Of a stretch of 64,000 nucleotides of DNA, positions 29,528-44,500 are shown in pieces; the stretch's first letter is position 1; every line of letters begins with the position of its first letter. The position numbers were made by a program, and so were the translations under genes. The notes beneath the pieces are model-generated. The model was not told the origin of the DNA, did no database searches, and was given only the letters and a program-made list of their open reading frames with translations. This stretch comes from Tetramitus jugosus (Eukaryota > Heterolobosea > Eutetramitea > Acrasida > Vahlkampfiidae): NCBI GenBank assembly GCA_937625935.1, contig OW569394.1:124001-188000 (forward strand). Direction: 5' to 3'.

Positions 29528-32500
29528 TTAGATGAAGTGTCTTGCTTTCTTTGCAGCTCGCAGAGCATTCAAAGCTGAAGTGGACGGAGATCCAATTAAC
29601 TCCATTTCACTATTCGAATCAGATGTGGTAAATTCTGTTACGTCAGACATTTCAATTTCAGCCTGTCTTGCATACTTTCTTGAAAACATTGCCTTAATTC
29701 TGTTGTCCTCACCGTCGTCCACCTTGTACATCTTTCTGGCGACACTCGCAAATTGATCATCCTCCAGAGAGGTCACATTCTTGTCCAGAACAAATTCAAA
29801 TTTCCAAGCGTCCAACTTTGCTTGCATTTCTTTCTTTCTCTTGGCAGATAACAATCTCCAGAGAATGAAAATGATCACTGGAATGAGGAGAGCAAAGAAT
29901 AAAAGGAAGAACAAACTTCCTGCGATGGAAGAAACCGCAACTACTACACCCTTTGTGTATTGTTTGACTTGATCAACAGGAGTAGGTGGTAGGGGTGCCA
30001 TATTCTTGGGAATGTTGGTGATATTGCATTCAAAATATTGACAAGTAACCCATACTCTATCTATTGAAGCAGTTAGGGTCATAGTGTTTTGTTGTAAGTG
30101 TCTCGAATCTTGTTGGATCAAGCTCTGAGCGATAGCTAAGTGACCCGTAGACAACATCTTTTTGAAAATTTCTACTTGGGGCCTCTCTGTGTTGGCTGAT
30201 ACTTGACATATTTGAGAGTACCCTTGCTTGACACTGGCATCAATTCTCCATGGTTCGTCTGGTAGAGGACTGGAAGCATTTGAAGACACATTTTGAATTG
30301 AAAGCCATTCATAAAACAATGTTTCGTTCATATTCAGCATTTCAACCTCGGGTCTGACCAATTTCAATGTTAAACTATGAGGTACCCCCATTGTAAAAGA
30401 TGGACATCTTACTCTCGAAGTGAACACACGATCCCCAAGTTGATATGAGGAGGATATGGTTTGAGATCCTGCTGCATCAACAGTGATACTGGCGAAAGCG
30501 TTATAGGTATGATCCAGCTCCGATGTATACCATAACTCCAAAAGGTTTCCAGTTTGTCCTGGATCAATTATGAACTCTACCACTAGTTGTTGATCCAAAG
30601 TCTTGACTAGAGGCGATTTAGAGCGGAACATCGCTCTCGTATGAGAATCAGAAAGATAGGAAGTTAATCTGGAAATGGAACGACTTGATACTTCATCAAA
30701 TGGTATCCATTCCGTGGTGATGTCATCTTGAGAAGGGAGTATTGACTCAAATGTATCATAGAACGAATTGTGATCGAATGAGTCATAGAAAGCTAATAAA
30801 CTCGTATCAATGTAATAGAAGAATGCAGGTGTATCTTGGGACGAGAATTCTCTATTCATCATTGTGACAGTTACTTGAACAACGTTATTATTGGCACCTT
30901 CAAATAGAGGAACAGGACACTCAACATGTCTCTTATCGATGTTAGTTGACATCACATCTATTGCTTCCTCCTCACCATTGAGTTTTTTCCAGAGGAATGT
31001 GCATGTAATATTCTTTTCCTGTGAGAACCAAGGTGCGTATAACGAGATAATGTCTCCCTGTTTCGCTGTCGTAGGACTGATACTAATGATACTTGGTTGG
31101 AAGTACACGAGAGAGAGGCCTTTCTGAGGAACACCTGTGGAGTTTGAGACTGAGTATATTAGAAGATCGGTAAATTCAACACTTCCCCTGTCTGACGGCC
31201 ACTTGAAGGATGGTTTGAAGCATGCGTCTCCTGTGAGACCTATAGAGCTACACGCCACAAGATTTGTGGTAACTTTTACATCAGAGATAGGATCAATCAA
31301 AGAAATTTTCGATTGGCCATCTAAAGTCAAATGTTGACCTCCTAGTCTTATCCATGAACTGAGCATCGAATCGGCAGGGATACCAGATGGTGATAAACTA
31401 TCAATGAGAGGTTCCCAATTTCCGATGATAGTGAAGAATTTATCATTCAGGTCTCTGGGGTACACTGATGGCGAGGCATCGAATGCTTTGTTCTTTGGAA
31501 CAATCATTATAAGTCGCTTCTTCAGGTCATTCAGGTACACGTGGGAGTTTGACTCGTATTTCACATCTGCAAAAAATCCACCCGCCAAGTCAGTAACAAG
31601 AGATAATTTATCCCCACTTATTCTCGATAAATAGGTTCTTCGTAGAAGATGAACGGATCCATCCACATACATTAGCGCTTGAACATCAACTATGGAGGGG
31701 AATGATTTAAAAACAATCAATTCTGAAAGTACTCCTGACGAGGTAACTTGTAAGATGACCACTTTTTCTGTTGTTCTCTTTCGAGCAAGTAAGTAAATAT
31801 TTCCGGTTGTAGTGTCAATAGTGGTGAACCTGTTGTTACTACCTCCTGTGAGAGGAGTGTATAGAGTTGTCGAGAACACTTTGTCACCACTCTTACCAAA
31901 CAAGCTCACAGAGTGAATCCTTATTTCACTCTCAAGGGAAACTACAATCATTGAATTAGCGTTGACAAAAACAGCTGACATGTTCATATTTTCGATCTTC
32001 TGGTCGGGTAATGGTCTTAGCAGTGTCAATGCTTCGGAGTTAACGGTATAGATTCCATCATCTCTCAACAAATAGAAAGATTTTGAGAACTTGCTATAGA
32101 AGGTCCCAGAAGAATTCAGTGTTCGGAAGGAGTACATGGCTCTACCACAATTGAGATCCACTAATGAAATATTTTGTGACGGACCATCTGGGAGAGAAAC
32201 CAGTAAAAATTCACTGCTGGTGTCACATTGACTCCGCACAATCTCACAATCAGATCCAGCGAAGCCTGCTAGACATAAACACTTCTCGGGAGCTATGCAA
32301 CTGCCTCTACCACTACACACATTTGTGTTGTTTCCAAATATTTGATTACAAATTGGAATGTTGCAGATATCGGATACATAACCATCTACACACCTGCATG
32401 TATTTGGTTGTATACAAGATCCGAACCCAGAGCACACATTTGACTCATTTGAGAGTCGTCCATAGCACTGTACAAGTTGACAGCGATCACCATTATAACC

Positions 32501-35500
32501 ATTATTACACGAGCAACGGTTTGGATCTACGCATGATCCGGCCCCGTTACAAACAGAGTCATTTGATGCAGGGATACCAAAGCAGATAGGGATTGAGCAA
32601 TTTGTGCCAGAATACTCAGGAACACACGAGCATGTGCTTGTAGTGTGTTCTTTTTCTGGAAAACAAACACAAGTGTCAGGTGCGATACAGTGCCCATTCC
32701 CACTACATACTAATGGATCAGACTCATTCTTCGAGTAACAAATATTGAGTTGACACTCATGACCTGTGCGACCTTCGGAGCATTTGCATTTATCAACACC
32801 AACACAAGTACCATTTGAGGAGCACACAGACGAATCAGTTTCGTTAATTCCATAGCACATTGATAATTGACACTCTATACCTGTTCTTCCGAATGTTCTG
32901 CTACAGTTACACGTATCAGCTGACACACATGTTCCAACACCAGAGCATGTATCCCGATGATCATATGGAATTCCGAAACATATTGGATCAGAACAATCAC
33001 TTCCTTTCCATCCATAAGAACAATTACACCTATCAACAGAATAACAACTACCATGACCACTACAAACCATAGGATCTGTTTGATTCTTCCCGAAACAAAT
33101 ATTCCACTTGCATTCGGTTCCCGTTCGCCCAAAGTCACATTGACAAGTGTCAGTGAATATGCATGAGCCCCTTCCAGAACATACTTCTTGATTATTTGAT
33201 GCAGGAGTTCCAAAACAAATCGGAATATTGCAATCAAATCCTGTCCATTGATTAAAGGAACAATTACACTTGTGCGGTCCAATGCATTTACCATGACTAT
33301 TGCACACAAGTTCATCAGTTTCATTGAAACCGAAACAATAATTCAACTCACAATTAAGTCCTATTCTACCCTCACTACACAAACAGATGTCAGGTTCATA
33401 GCAGAATCCATACTTCGAGCATACGGATCTATTTGTGCCCCAAACATCATAACACAAAGGAACACTGCAGTCTCTGCTGACCCAACCATCAGTACAATTA
33501 CACTTATCTGGTTTATAGCATGAACCATGAGTAGAGCACACCTCTGGAGCCGTAGTATTAACTTCAAAACAACTAGGGTAGTAGCATTCCAAACCAGAGT
33601 ATCCATAGCTACATTCACAATTATCTGGAGATGTACATTTACCATGATTTGAGCAAACATTTACTGTATCGTTGGATAGTTTTCCATAGCAGATAGGGTA
33701 CTGGCACTCATTTCCCGCAAATCCACTATCACAGACACATTCATTCGGTGAGTGACACACACCATGTCCTGAACAAACATAGTGATCAACATCTAGTCGT
33801 CCATAACAATCAATATACTGACAATCAGTTCCATTGTAGCCTCGTTGACACAAACATTGATCTGGCTGCTGACAGTAGCCTCGCCCATGGCAAACATTTG
33901 TGTGGTTATACTCCAGGATACCATTGCAGACGTTTTGTTCGCATTCCAATCCACCATAACCGCGAGTACATACGCAAAAGTCGATATTGATACAGTTTCC
34001 ATGTCCTAGATGAGAATTACATGATGGGGGGACAGTTGTTAGGTTTTTCCCGTAACAAGTCAATGGGACACAGAAGCCATCCGCATCAAACTTGGTGAGA
34101 CATGTGCAATTGTTAGGTGACACACACGTTCCATTCTTTCCATAGTTACAAGACGCTGGATTGGTGGCATTCAACCCAAAACAGATCGGAGTGCTACAAT
34201 AAGGATCAGTGTATCCAGTCGTACAGTTACACTTACTGGGAGTGAGACATCGACCATGTCCAGAACAGTCCTTGCTGGTGGACAATACTAAATCAACAGA
34301 AGTAGCTGGGGCTTGATAGATGGTTTCAATTCCAGTAATTCTATCAAAATATCTGCTGTAGCAAACAGGATAACTGCAGTTACCTCCTGTATATCCAGGA
34401 ATAGGAATAGAGTAGCACATACACACATCTGGATCAATACACACTCCCTTTCCACTACAAACCAATGAATCATTAGTGTTTCGACTGTGGCATATTGTGA
34501 ATTGGCAGTTGTTGCCATTGTATCCTCTCGTGCAGTTACACACTCCTGGTCCGATACATTGACCATGAGAGGAGCACACAGCAGGATCATTTGATGGGCG
34601 ACCGAAACAATTAATATATTGACAACGATCACCGGACCACTTATTGGGATCACAAATACATGTGTTCAAGTATTTGCACTCTCCTCTTCCTGAACAAACA
34701 TTCGCTGTATCAGTCATATTGAATCCAAAACAAGAAGTGAATTCACAATTAGTACCAGAGAAGCCAGATTTACACACACACGTATCCCAATCAGTACATG
34801 TTCCATTTCCAGAGCAAACATCAGGATCATCTTGAAGAACATTGAAACAAGTTTTTCCATTGAATAGAGCCAGAGAATGAGTAAATCCCAATGAGAAGAA
34901 CTCTGTGTATCTCTGTGTAAAATTAGACGCAGTGATCTCTGGGACAAGTTTGTTTGTTTTTGAGTAATCACCTAGTTGGCCAATGTAATTGCTGCCCCAA
35001 GCCAATACCTTTCCAGTGTCAGTCAGCGCAAATGAAGAGCCGTACCCACTAGATGCAATCTCAACAATAGTATAACTAGAAAGGAATGTGAGTAGATTCG
35101 GTAGGCATTGAGCATCTGTCGTGTTGATACCTAGTTGCCCTTTGTCATTAGCGCCCCAGCACCACACTTGTTTCTTGCTTGTCAACGCGCAACTAAAGTC
35201 TTCACCACCAGACATTTTCTCAATCGACTCTGACTCCAAACCTTTCACTTTAACAGGAACAGAGGAGAGAGAAGTGGAAACACCTTGGCCCAATTGACAT
35301 TTCGAGTCATCCCCCCAACCGTATAATACTCCGTCAACAGTTGTTGCGAGCGAATGATAAGCACCCACAAATACACAGACCGCTTTTTTGATACTGAAAA
35401 TGCTCATGACACGAATAGGCATTAATTTTGACTTAATATTGTCAAGTGTTCCATCTCCCAACTGCCCAAACAGGTTCCCTCCCCAAGAGTACACCTCTCC

Positions 35501-38500
35501 GTGAGCAGTGAGAGCCAAACAATGGGTGCTTCCGCACGATGCAAACGACACTCTCGTTGTGTTTAGGGAAGAGATGATTACAGGAGAGTTTTGTGATGTG
35601 CTCTGGTATCCAAGACCGAGCTGACCTTGCTGGTTGTTTCCCCAAGTATACAATGACCCATTCTTTGTTGAGACTACGACCGATGAATAACCAACAGCAA
35701 CATTTGAAACGGTTAAATTTTGTTGAGAGTACAATGAAAGTACAGGAGAAGACTTGCCACTCAGTGTTCCATCGCCCAACTGACCTTGGGTATTAATTCC
35801 AACAGAATACAATTTTCCATCAACGGTTAGCGCCACTGAAAATAAGTTTCCAGCACCGACAAATTGAATCGGTATTGTGTTCAATGATGCTGCTTTGATA
35901 AAGAAATTAGTGCTAGAAACTCCTCCATTTCCCAGTTGCCCGCTTGTGCCATCTCCTGTTCCATACAAGTATCCAAATCTTGTCTCATTACAGTTCTGAC
36001 CTCTGAAATTTGGGTGACAAACACAAGTATTGTTGGGAATGCACACGCCATTTCCGGAACACACCATTAAATCAGTGTTACTCACTCCATTACAAAATAA
36101 TTCACTGCAATCCTCTGCTGAAAATTGTTCCTCGCATGCACATACATCATCGTTTGTGCACAAACCTCTACTGGCGCAAGTATTCTCATCATCTGCTAAA
36201 AATCCAAAACATGATGTTCCATTGTACAGGAACACTGTGTGTTGGAGAGAAGGTGCGATATGAACAATGGAACGAATGGGATATTCATTCACCACGGGAA
36301 CGGGACTTGAGGAAGAAACAGTTCCACCATTTCCCTGTTGACCTTGAAGATTAAATCCCCAAGAATAAGCTGTGCCATTCATTGTCAACGCAAACACATA
36401 ATTTCTCCCTGCAAAGATGGATGTTGTTTTCTTGTCGACTCGAGGATCCAAGATTGGTACTGGAAGTCTTCTTCCTAGAATATTCGTTACCCCATCCCCT
36501 ATTTGGCCCTGTGACGCCCCTCCCCAAGCAAAGATTGACCCATCAGAGAAAACTACATATGTATTTTCTTCTGAGCCTTCAACAGAAATTGCTGTCTTTC
36601 CTTTAAATTGAGAATTGAGGACAGGAATGGGGGAGTAACGATTAAAGATTGCCCCATCTCCCAATTGACCGAATGAATTCGAGCCCCAGATGTAAATTAC
36701 ACCAAAAGATCCGATTCCCATCATGTGATTCCAACCTGATGCAATCTTTGAGATTGGTATCTGATCTAAAATTCCAAGACCAACTTGTGTGGGAGTAGAC
36801 AATGGCCAGTTATCTCCATTTCCAAGCTGTCCGTTTGAGTTCGATCCCCAAGCAAAGATACTGCCATCATCAATGAGAACTGCAGTATGCGCTTCTCCAC
36901 AAACAGCTTGGACAACCTTTCGTCCTGCAATTTCACCTGCAACTTGAATGGGTGAGTGATTATCATTTGAATCTCCATTTCCTAATTGTCCACGATTGTT
37001 CCTTCCCCAGGTAAACACTCTTCCATCAGAGTCCACAATCACTGTGTGAGAATATCCAGTGCATCCTGTCATAGCATTCACACTGCTCATTCCGAGAGGC
37101 GAAACGGGAGTGAATCTTGTTGCCGTGGTACCATCACCCAACTGGCCATAATTATTCAACCCCCAACCAAACACTTGACCAGATGGTGTGATTGCAATTG
37201 AGAAATCCTTGCCTGAATCAACATGCGAAACAACGCGGCCAAACAAGTCTCCAGTGACCGGAACAGGCAATTTATGAGAGAAAGTGTATCCATCACCCAT
37301 TTGACCGGAGGATCCTTCTCCCAAAGCGAAGGCAAATCCATTGACAACTCTTTCACATTTTGTTCCAATATATCCAGGACGGCAAACACAAGCATCAGCA
37401 GCAAGACAACTTCCCCTGCCGGAGCACGTTAAAGTATCATTCGGATAATATCCAAAGCAATGGAATGAGCTACAATCTGGAGCATTATATGGGAAATCGC
37501 AAATACACTTATCCTGATCAATACAACTTCCTTTGGTGGAACAAACTGTTGGATCATCTGCAAACTTTCCAAAGCAAGTGGTGCCATTGAACAAGTAAAT
37601 CGAAAAATTATCACCAGCAACTGATGCTGTGGGATAGATACTTTGATATTGTTTTTGGACTTGAACAGCTGACATTGTTGTTGAATTGTAACTTCCATCG
37701 CCCAATTGACCGTACATGTTGTCGCCCCAAGCTATGCTTGTTTGATTGTCCAATAGAGCATGAACAAATGATCCACCTGCACTAATGGTCAAAACTCTGA
37801 TATCATCTGGTATGACTGTCACTCGTGTTGGAATTTGCTTGCCAACGGTTGTACCATCTCCCAGCTGACCTGCGTTATTTGCGCCCCATGAATACAAAGA
37901 TCCATCAAACGCCATAACCATTGAAAATGAGTCACCGGCAGTAATCTGAGAAACTGGTTTTCCATACAATAGTCCAGGAACTTGCACAGGCAAAAATTTG
38001 TTTGTTTTTGTGCTGTCTCCCAACTGTCCTTTGTCATTTTTACCCCACGCGTAAACAGTTCCATCTGATCCCAATGCCATCGAGTGATACTTTCCTGCAG
38101 TAATCTGAACAATTCTCTTGTTTTTCAACAAGGCAGCAACTTTGATTGGTGTGTATTTGAGAATGAAGGAGTTGTCTCCCAATTCTCCATCAAGGTTGAA
38201 ACCCCAAGTGTACACGGATCCATTGAAAGAAAGTGCCATGCTGTGATAACCTCCACAGGCGATTGCAACAATATCTTCTGTCAATAATTCACCTGTGACC
38301 CGAGTTGGAGTCAATTGCAAATCTTGAGGAGAGTTAATACCGATCTGACCGTATTGATTGGAACCCCAAGCAAACACTTGACCATTCGCTTCTAGTGCCA
38401 TAGCATGAGACACACCACCACACAATCCAATAATATTTGATCCGCCAAGAATATGTTGCTGAATTCCTTTGGAAAAGGTGGAATTATCTCCAAGTTGACC

Positions 38501-41500
38501 TCTATCGTTCCTTCCCCAACTGTAAATTTCGCCACTTACTGTCTTCAGAAGGGAGTATTCATATGATGGCGCAATCAAGTTGATCAAAACTGTCGAAAAA
38601 AGTGTTGCTCGGTCGACAGTTGGTCGAAAACCAACACCTCTACTACCTAACTGAGAATATGAATCTTGACCAGAAGAGTACAAGTAACCAAATGATTCTA
38701 CTTCACATCGTCTTCCAGAATACCCTTGATAACAGACGCAAGTATCCAATGAAACACATCTTCCTCCACCAGAGCAAACATTTGATTCGGTTGCATTAAT
38801 TCCAAAGCATTGAGCCACACTACAGTCCCTTCCTCCATAACTCGGAGGACACTCACAGTGATCCAGTGCAGTACAATTACCTCTCCACGAACACACTGTA
38901 GGATCATCAAACACAATACCAAAGCATGAAATTCCAGAGAAAAGAAACAGAGAGTGCTTCTTTCCTGCTGACATACTCGTGATATATCTCTGAGGCTTCG
39001 TGTTTCCAACAGCAGATGAAAAGTTTCGACTGACAAAGGTATAATCTCCCAATTGACCATCATTATTGACACCCCAACCATAAGCTGTTCCATTCGATGC
39101 GAGAGCAAGAACATAATTGGAGTTCTTTCCAATGGCAATTGAAGTGATTGGATAATCAGTTTCAAAGGGAATCTGAGCGGGATACTTTCGATTGATTACT
39201 ATTGAATTATCGCCGAGCTGCCTATTGGGAATGTTTGATCCCCAAGAATATGCTGTTCCATTCTTCAATAAAGCATAAGAACTATCAATTCCTGCACCAA
39301 TCGATATGACCGGTTCAGGACCAAAATCATTGCGTTTGACTGCGAAGGGCACGATTCTGGAGTAAGTGTATCCATCCCCCAATTGCCCCATTGTATTTTT
39401 GCCCCAAGAGTAAACTGTTCCATCTTGATTCAGAGCAAGTGAATGATAAATACCTGCCGCAATGGCAATAATATTCTTGTTATTCAATGATCCCTGAATC
39501 AACGATGGTGCAGTTTCGAATGCACTTGTAAATCCTCTTCCAAGTTCTCCATCACCATTTCTTCCCCAAGAGAATACTTTGCCCTTTGATGAAAGAGCAA
39601 GCGTATGTGCCTGACCACATGCAATATCAATGATTACTTCTGATCCAAAATATTGAGTTATGTTCACTGGAGAAATATATTGTTGGGTGTTTCCTGTTCC
39701 AAGCTGACCGAATGTATTAATTCCCCAAGCATACACATTGTTATCAAAATCAATTGCTAGTGAGTATCCAACGCATGCAACAAGATTGATAATCGATTTT
39801 CCTTCAAGAATAGACACAGGAAAATATCTTGTAAAAGTTGTGTTGTCTCCCAGTTGACCATAATCATTGTTACCAAAAGCAAAAACACCTTCAGTCAAAC
39901 TGACAGCAAATGAACTTCCATCTCCTGCAGAAATATAGTTGATATCTGTGAGAGCCAACAAACTGGCTTGTCTTGGATAGTTTTGAGAAACAAAGAATCC
40001 ATCTCCCAATTGAGAACTGGAATCATCACCAGATGCATACAGAAATTGTCTATCATTATTGTTGCACATTGCACCAAAATAACCAGCGTCGCAAAGACAC
40101 ACGTCGTTGAAGATACATCTACCATGACCTGAACAGACAAGTGCATTATCTGACCATGTACCATAACACTGAGCAATCGAACAATTAGACCCAGTGTAAT
40201 GATTGTCGCAAACACAAAAGTTGTCTGAGACACAAATACCTCTGAACGAGCAAACACTTGGATCATCAGCCAACACACCGTCACAATATGTTCCATTGTA
40301 AATCATCAGTGTGTGAGCATTACCAACGCCAAATGACACCACGAAACTCGTTTGATCTTGGAATCGAACAAGATGATGAGGAGAATACGCAGTAACTACA
40401 CTCATGTCTAATCCTAAATGTTTTCTTGTATTATCACCCCAGGCGAAGCTTACACCATCTTGTGTTGTTGCTTCAACAGAGTTTGACCATATGCTTGATG
40501 AAATAAATGAAACATTGACCAAACCATTCACTTGCATTGGGATTGTGAAAAGATCAACTGTTGAGTTAATACCAAGCTGACCGTTTGAATTATCACCCCA
40601 TGAAAACAATTTTCCGTCTTCTGTTGTTGCATACGCAGATTGTTTGCCTGATGCAATTTTGGTCACTGCAATCTTGCTGAACACTCCTTTGATCAACCTT
40701 GCATGAAAAGTGTTTGCAATGTTGGTTGTGCCATCAGCCACTTGTCCTCGAGAATTATCACCCCAGACAAACACTTTGCCTCGATCAGTCAAGACCATGG
40801 AGAATTTATCCCCTGCAGCAATTGAGATCACTTTCTTATCACCAAGTGGTTCTCCTATTGCTGTATTGACCTGTAACAGCTTTGGAGAGTTGAGATAAGA
40901 GCCATAGAATGATTTATCTCCCAATTGAGCATTGTTATTTTGACCCCAACCATAAGCAAATCCATTGGATGTTCGCGCAAGTGTGTGCTGGGAGCCACAT
41001 GCGAGCTCAACAACTTTACCACCAGAGTAATTGTCTGCTGGAGGGGTCACCATCACTGGATTGTTGCTCCAATAAAATGCACTATTTCCGAGAACTCCTG
41101 ATCTTGTTGGACATGCACCTGGACTGATGCATGGACATATTGTTTTTCCCAACGGAAGCACAACAGTTTTTGATCCCGTTGTATTTGTGCAACTCAAGAC
41201 TCCAAAAGTGTTCACACCCCAAGTGTAAATCACATTGTTATCATCAACCGCAGCGACATGATAAGTGCTGACACACATGTGAATGATATTGGAAAGAATT
41301 TTTTCTGGTCGATTCCTGTTCATCAATATTCCATCACCCAATAAACCAACTGTCACGTTTGAATAACTCCAGACAGCTCCCTTCCCCCAAGAAAAGAGTT
41401 CGCCATCCACTGACAGACCAAGCGAGATATCCACTCCAGATGTTGCATGCTTCACATATTTCCAATAAGTTAATGGAGCTGCCGTTGGTGCTGCAATCAA

Positions 41501-44500
41501 CTTGGCATCATAGTAATCATCTCCCAATTGGCCCTTTGAGTTATCACCGACTGAATAAAGAAGGCCATAAATGGATATCTCACATTCTCGACCAGTAAAA
41601 TAAATCTGGCATGCACAAGTATCGCGTGCAACACATGATCCATGGCCAGAGCAGACATTGCTATTGGATTGATTCAAACCAAAGCATACATTGATACTGC
41701 AATCAGCTCCAAGGTATTCTTCCTCACAAATACAATGGTCAGTTGAGACACAAGTTCCTCTTGTTGAACAAACACTTTCATCATCAGATAAGATCCCAAA
41801 ACAAAATGTTCCATTCAGAAGAAACATGGAATGAGAAGATGATGCTTCTGCTGCCACGAAAAAACTTGATTCATATGGATTCAACACTTGTGAAGGAGAT
41901 AATCTGCTGATACTCGTGCCATCACCAATCTTGTTAAAAGTGTTATCTCCAAACCCGAATGCTGTGCCGTTTCGTGTGACCACCAACGCATACTTGCTCC
42001 ATGTGCCAGCTGATATGCTCATGACTTCCTCCACTCCTTGCACAACAGTGGGAATATTTTGGTTGATTGAGGAGTTGATTCCCAACTGACCTGCGTCATT
42101 TTCTCCCCATGAGAACAGAGTTCCATCAGAAGCGATGGCATAGGAGGATCTTGTTCCTGCAGCAATCTGAATCACGCTCTTGCCAAACAATTGATTCATC
42201 ACTTGTCTTGGGTGTCGATTATTAAGTGTTGAAGCATCTCCCAATTGACCTTTGCTGTTATCGCCCCAAGTGTACACTTCACCTCTGCTTCCAAGTGCCA
42301 TGCTGTGATACTCACCTGCTGCAATGGCAACAATTTTGACTTCTGAAAGAATGCCTTTGATTGGACTGCTTGCACCAACTCGAACAGGTATCGTTTCCTT
42401 TCGTACCAAACCATAACCAACTGCTCCATAGGTTTCATCATCACCAAAACCGAACATATATCCTTCTTTTGTCAAAACTAATGTGTGCACGTGACCACAT
42501 GCCACTGTAATTGGTGTTCCCAATAATTCCGATACTATTGTTGGTGAAGAACTGTACTGTTTGGAAGCACCAATTCCCAATTGACCTGCAATTATTGAAG
42601 CAGTATTTGTTGTTCCATCCATTGTATTCACTCCCCAAGAATACACTTCACCAGAGCTTGTCACTGCTGCACTATGATAGGATCCCCTACAAACACTTAC
42701 AACTTGCTTTGATGAGAGTATTCTACTTGGAAAGAGTTTTGAAGTACCATAACCCCATGAAAATAGTTCTCCAGTAACAGTGATTCCAAATGATGCATCA
42801 ACGCCTGAGCTGATTTGTTGAACAAGAGTCCTATCGGCCAATGATTGATACGTTTTCGTCAACTCCGTCCTTGCAATTGTGTAATCATCTCCCAATTGGC
42901 CATAATTATTGTTTCCAATTGTTCGAAGTGAACCAAACACTGGCTGATCGCAGGCTTTTCCAGTGAAACCAACTGAGCACTTACAAGTATCATGATCAAT
43001 ACATGACCCATGACCAGAACAAACATCCAAGTTTGTGTTGTTCAATCCAAAACAAGTTGTGAATTGACATGCATTTCCAAAGTAATTGTTGGCACATACA
43101 CATATATCTGTCTCTGTGCAGTTTCCTCGAGTTGAACAAGCCATCACATCATCCATCGGATATCCAAAGCAATAAGTGGTGTTCAAAACCAAAACACTGA
43201 AAATATTTCCCGTTGTTGCAGCAACAATCTTCCTCGTTGGATAAGGATTCACAACAAGTGTTGGTGCTCTCTTTGATGTGATTGATCCATCATTTGCCTG
43301 AGAATTAGTATTGAGTCCCCATGAATAAGCTGTTCCATTTGATGCAATGGCAATCACTGTTCTTGAACTTGTCGCAATAGAAACGATACTCGCACCAGCT
43401 AAACTTGATACATGTGTTGGAATGGAGACAAACGAAACGGTACTGTCAATACCCAGTTGGCCAACTGAATTGTCACCCCATGAATAAATTTGACCATCTG
43501 ATGTCAACACGTAGGATGAATAATCTCCTGCGACAACTTGAATGACTGGCAGACCGAGTACTGTTGTAAACACTTGAATAGGGTGTCGACTGTCTGTTGT
43601 TGTTCCATGACCCAATTGCCCTTTGCTGTTGTCACCCCAAGTGTAAACATCACCTTTGCTTCCCAGAGCAATGCTATGATAGAGACCGGTGGAAACTTGA
43701 ACGACTCTGACATTGGAGAAGATGTCTCGAATTGGACTGCTGGCTGCAACCACAACTGGAGAAAGTGAATTCGCCCAATTTCCAATTCCCAATTGACCAT
43801 TTGAACCTTCTCCCCAAGCATATAACTTTCCTGATGAAGATAGTGCTATTGTATGTGAAGCTCCACAACTTACTGAAACAATTTGAGCACTGAGTGAAAC
43901 TTGTCTTGGAGTTGCGGAAAAGTAGTAAGAGCCTCCCAATCCCAGATATCCTATTATTGGTGGATAGGTGTAAGGATTACATGAGCAACTTGTGTCAGAG
44001 CAATAGGAAGTATTGGCAGGAGTACCAAGTGGACATGTCACTCGTCCATCTTGAGTGTTGCTTCCCCAAGAGAATACATTTCCGAGAGAATCAACAGCAA
44101 CACCATGATACTTTCCTGCGCAAGCACTGACAATGCTGCGATCAGAGAGAAGTTGAAAAGGTCTCAATGAATCTGTGGTCGTTCCTGTTCCCAAGTTGTA
44201 AAAACTGTTCTTTCCCCAAACAAACAACTTGTTCGTTCTGGAAACTGCAACAGTGAAATCCACACCAGCATCAATCAATTGGACATGTTCACCATATGAA
44301 AGTGGATATGATGTTCTTGTGAGAGTTGATTGATCAAGATAGTAATCATCTCCCAATTGACCATCTGAATTGGCACCAATTGAATAGCTTTCACCAAACA
44401 ACCAAACACTGCAATTTTTACCAGTGTATCCAGAGGCACATGAGCATGAATCATGCGAAACACATTCACCAAAACCAGAACAGACAGTTGGATCAGTGGA

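Noticed and set aside
32164-32589. 141-codon + strand frame and many similar ones across the giant gene
   Set aside because: They read His/Cys/Thr-rich antisense of EGF codons and occur at each repeat; shadows of the minus-strand gene.
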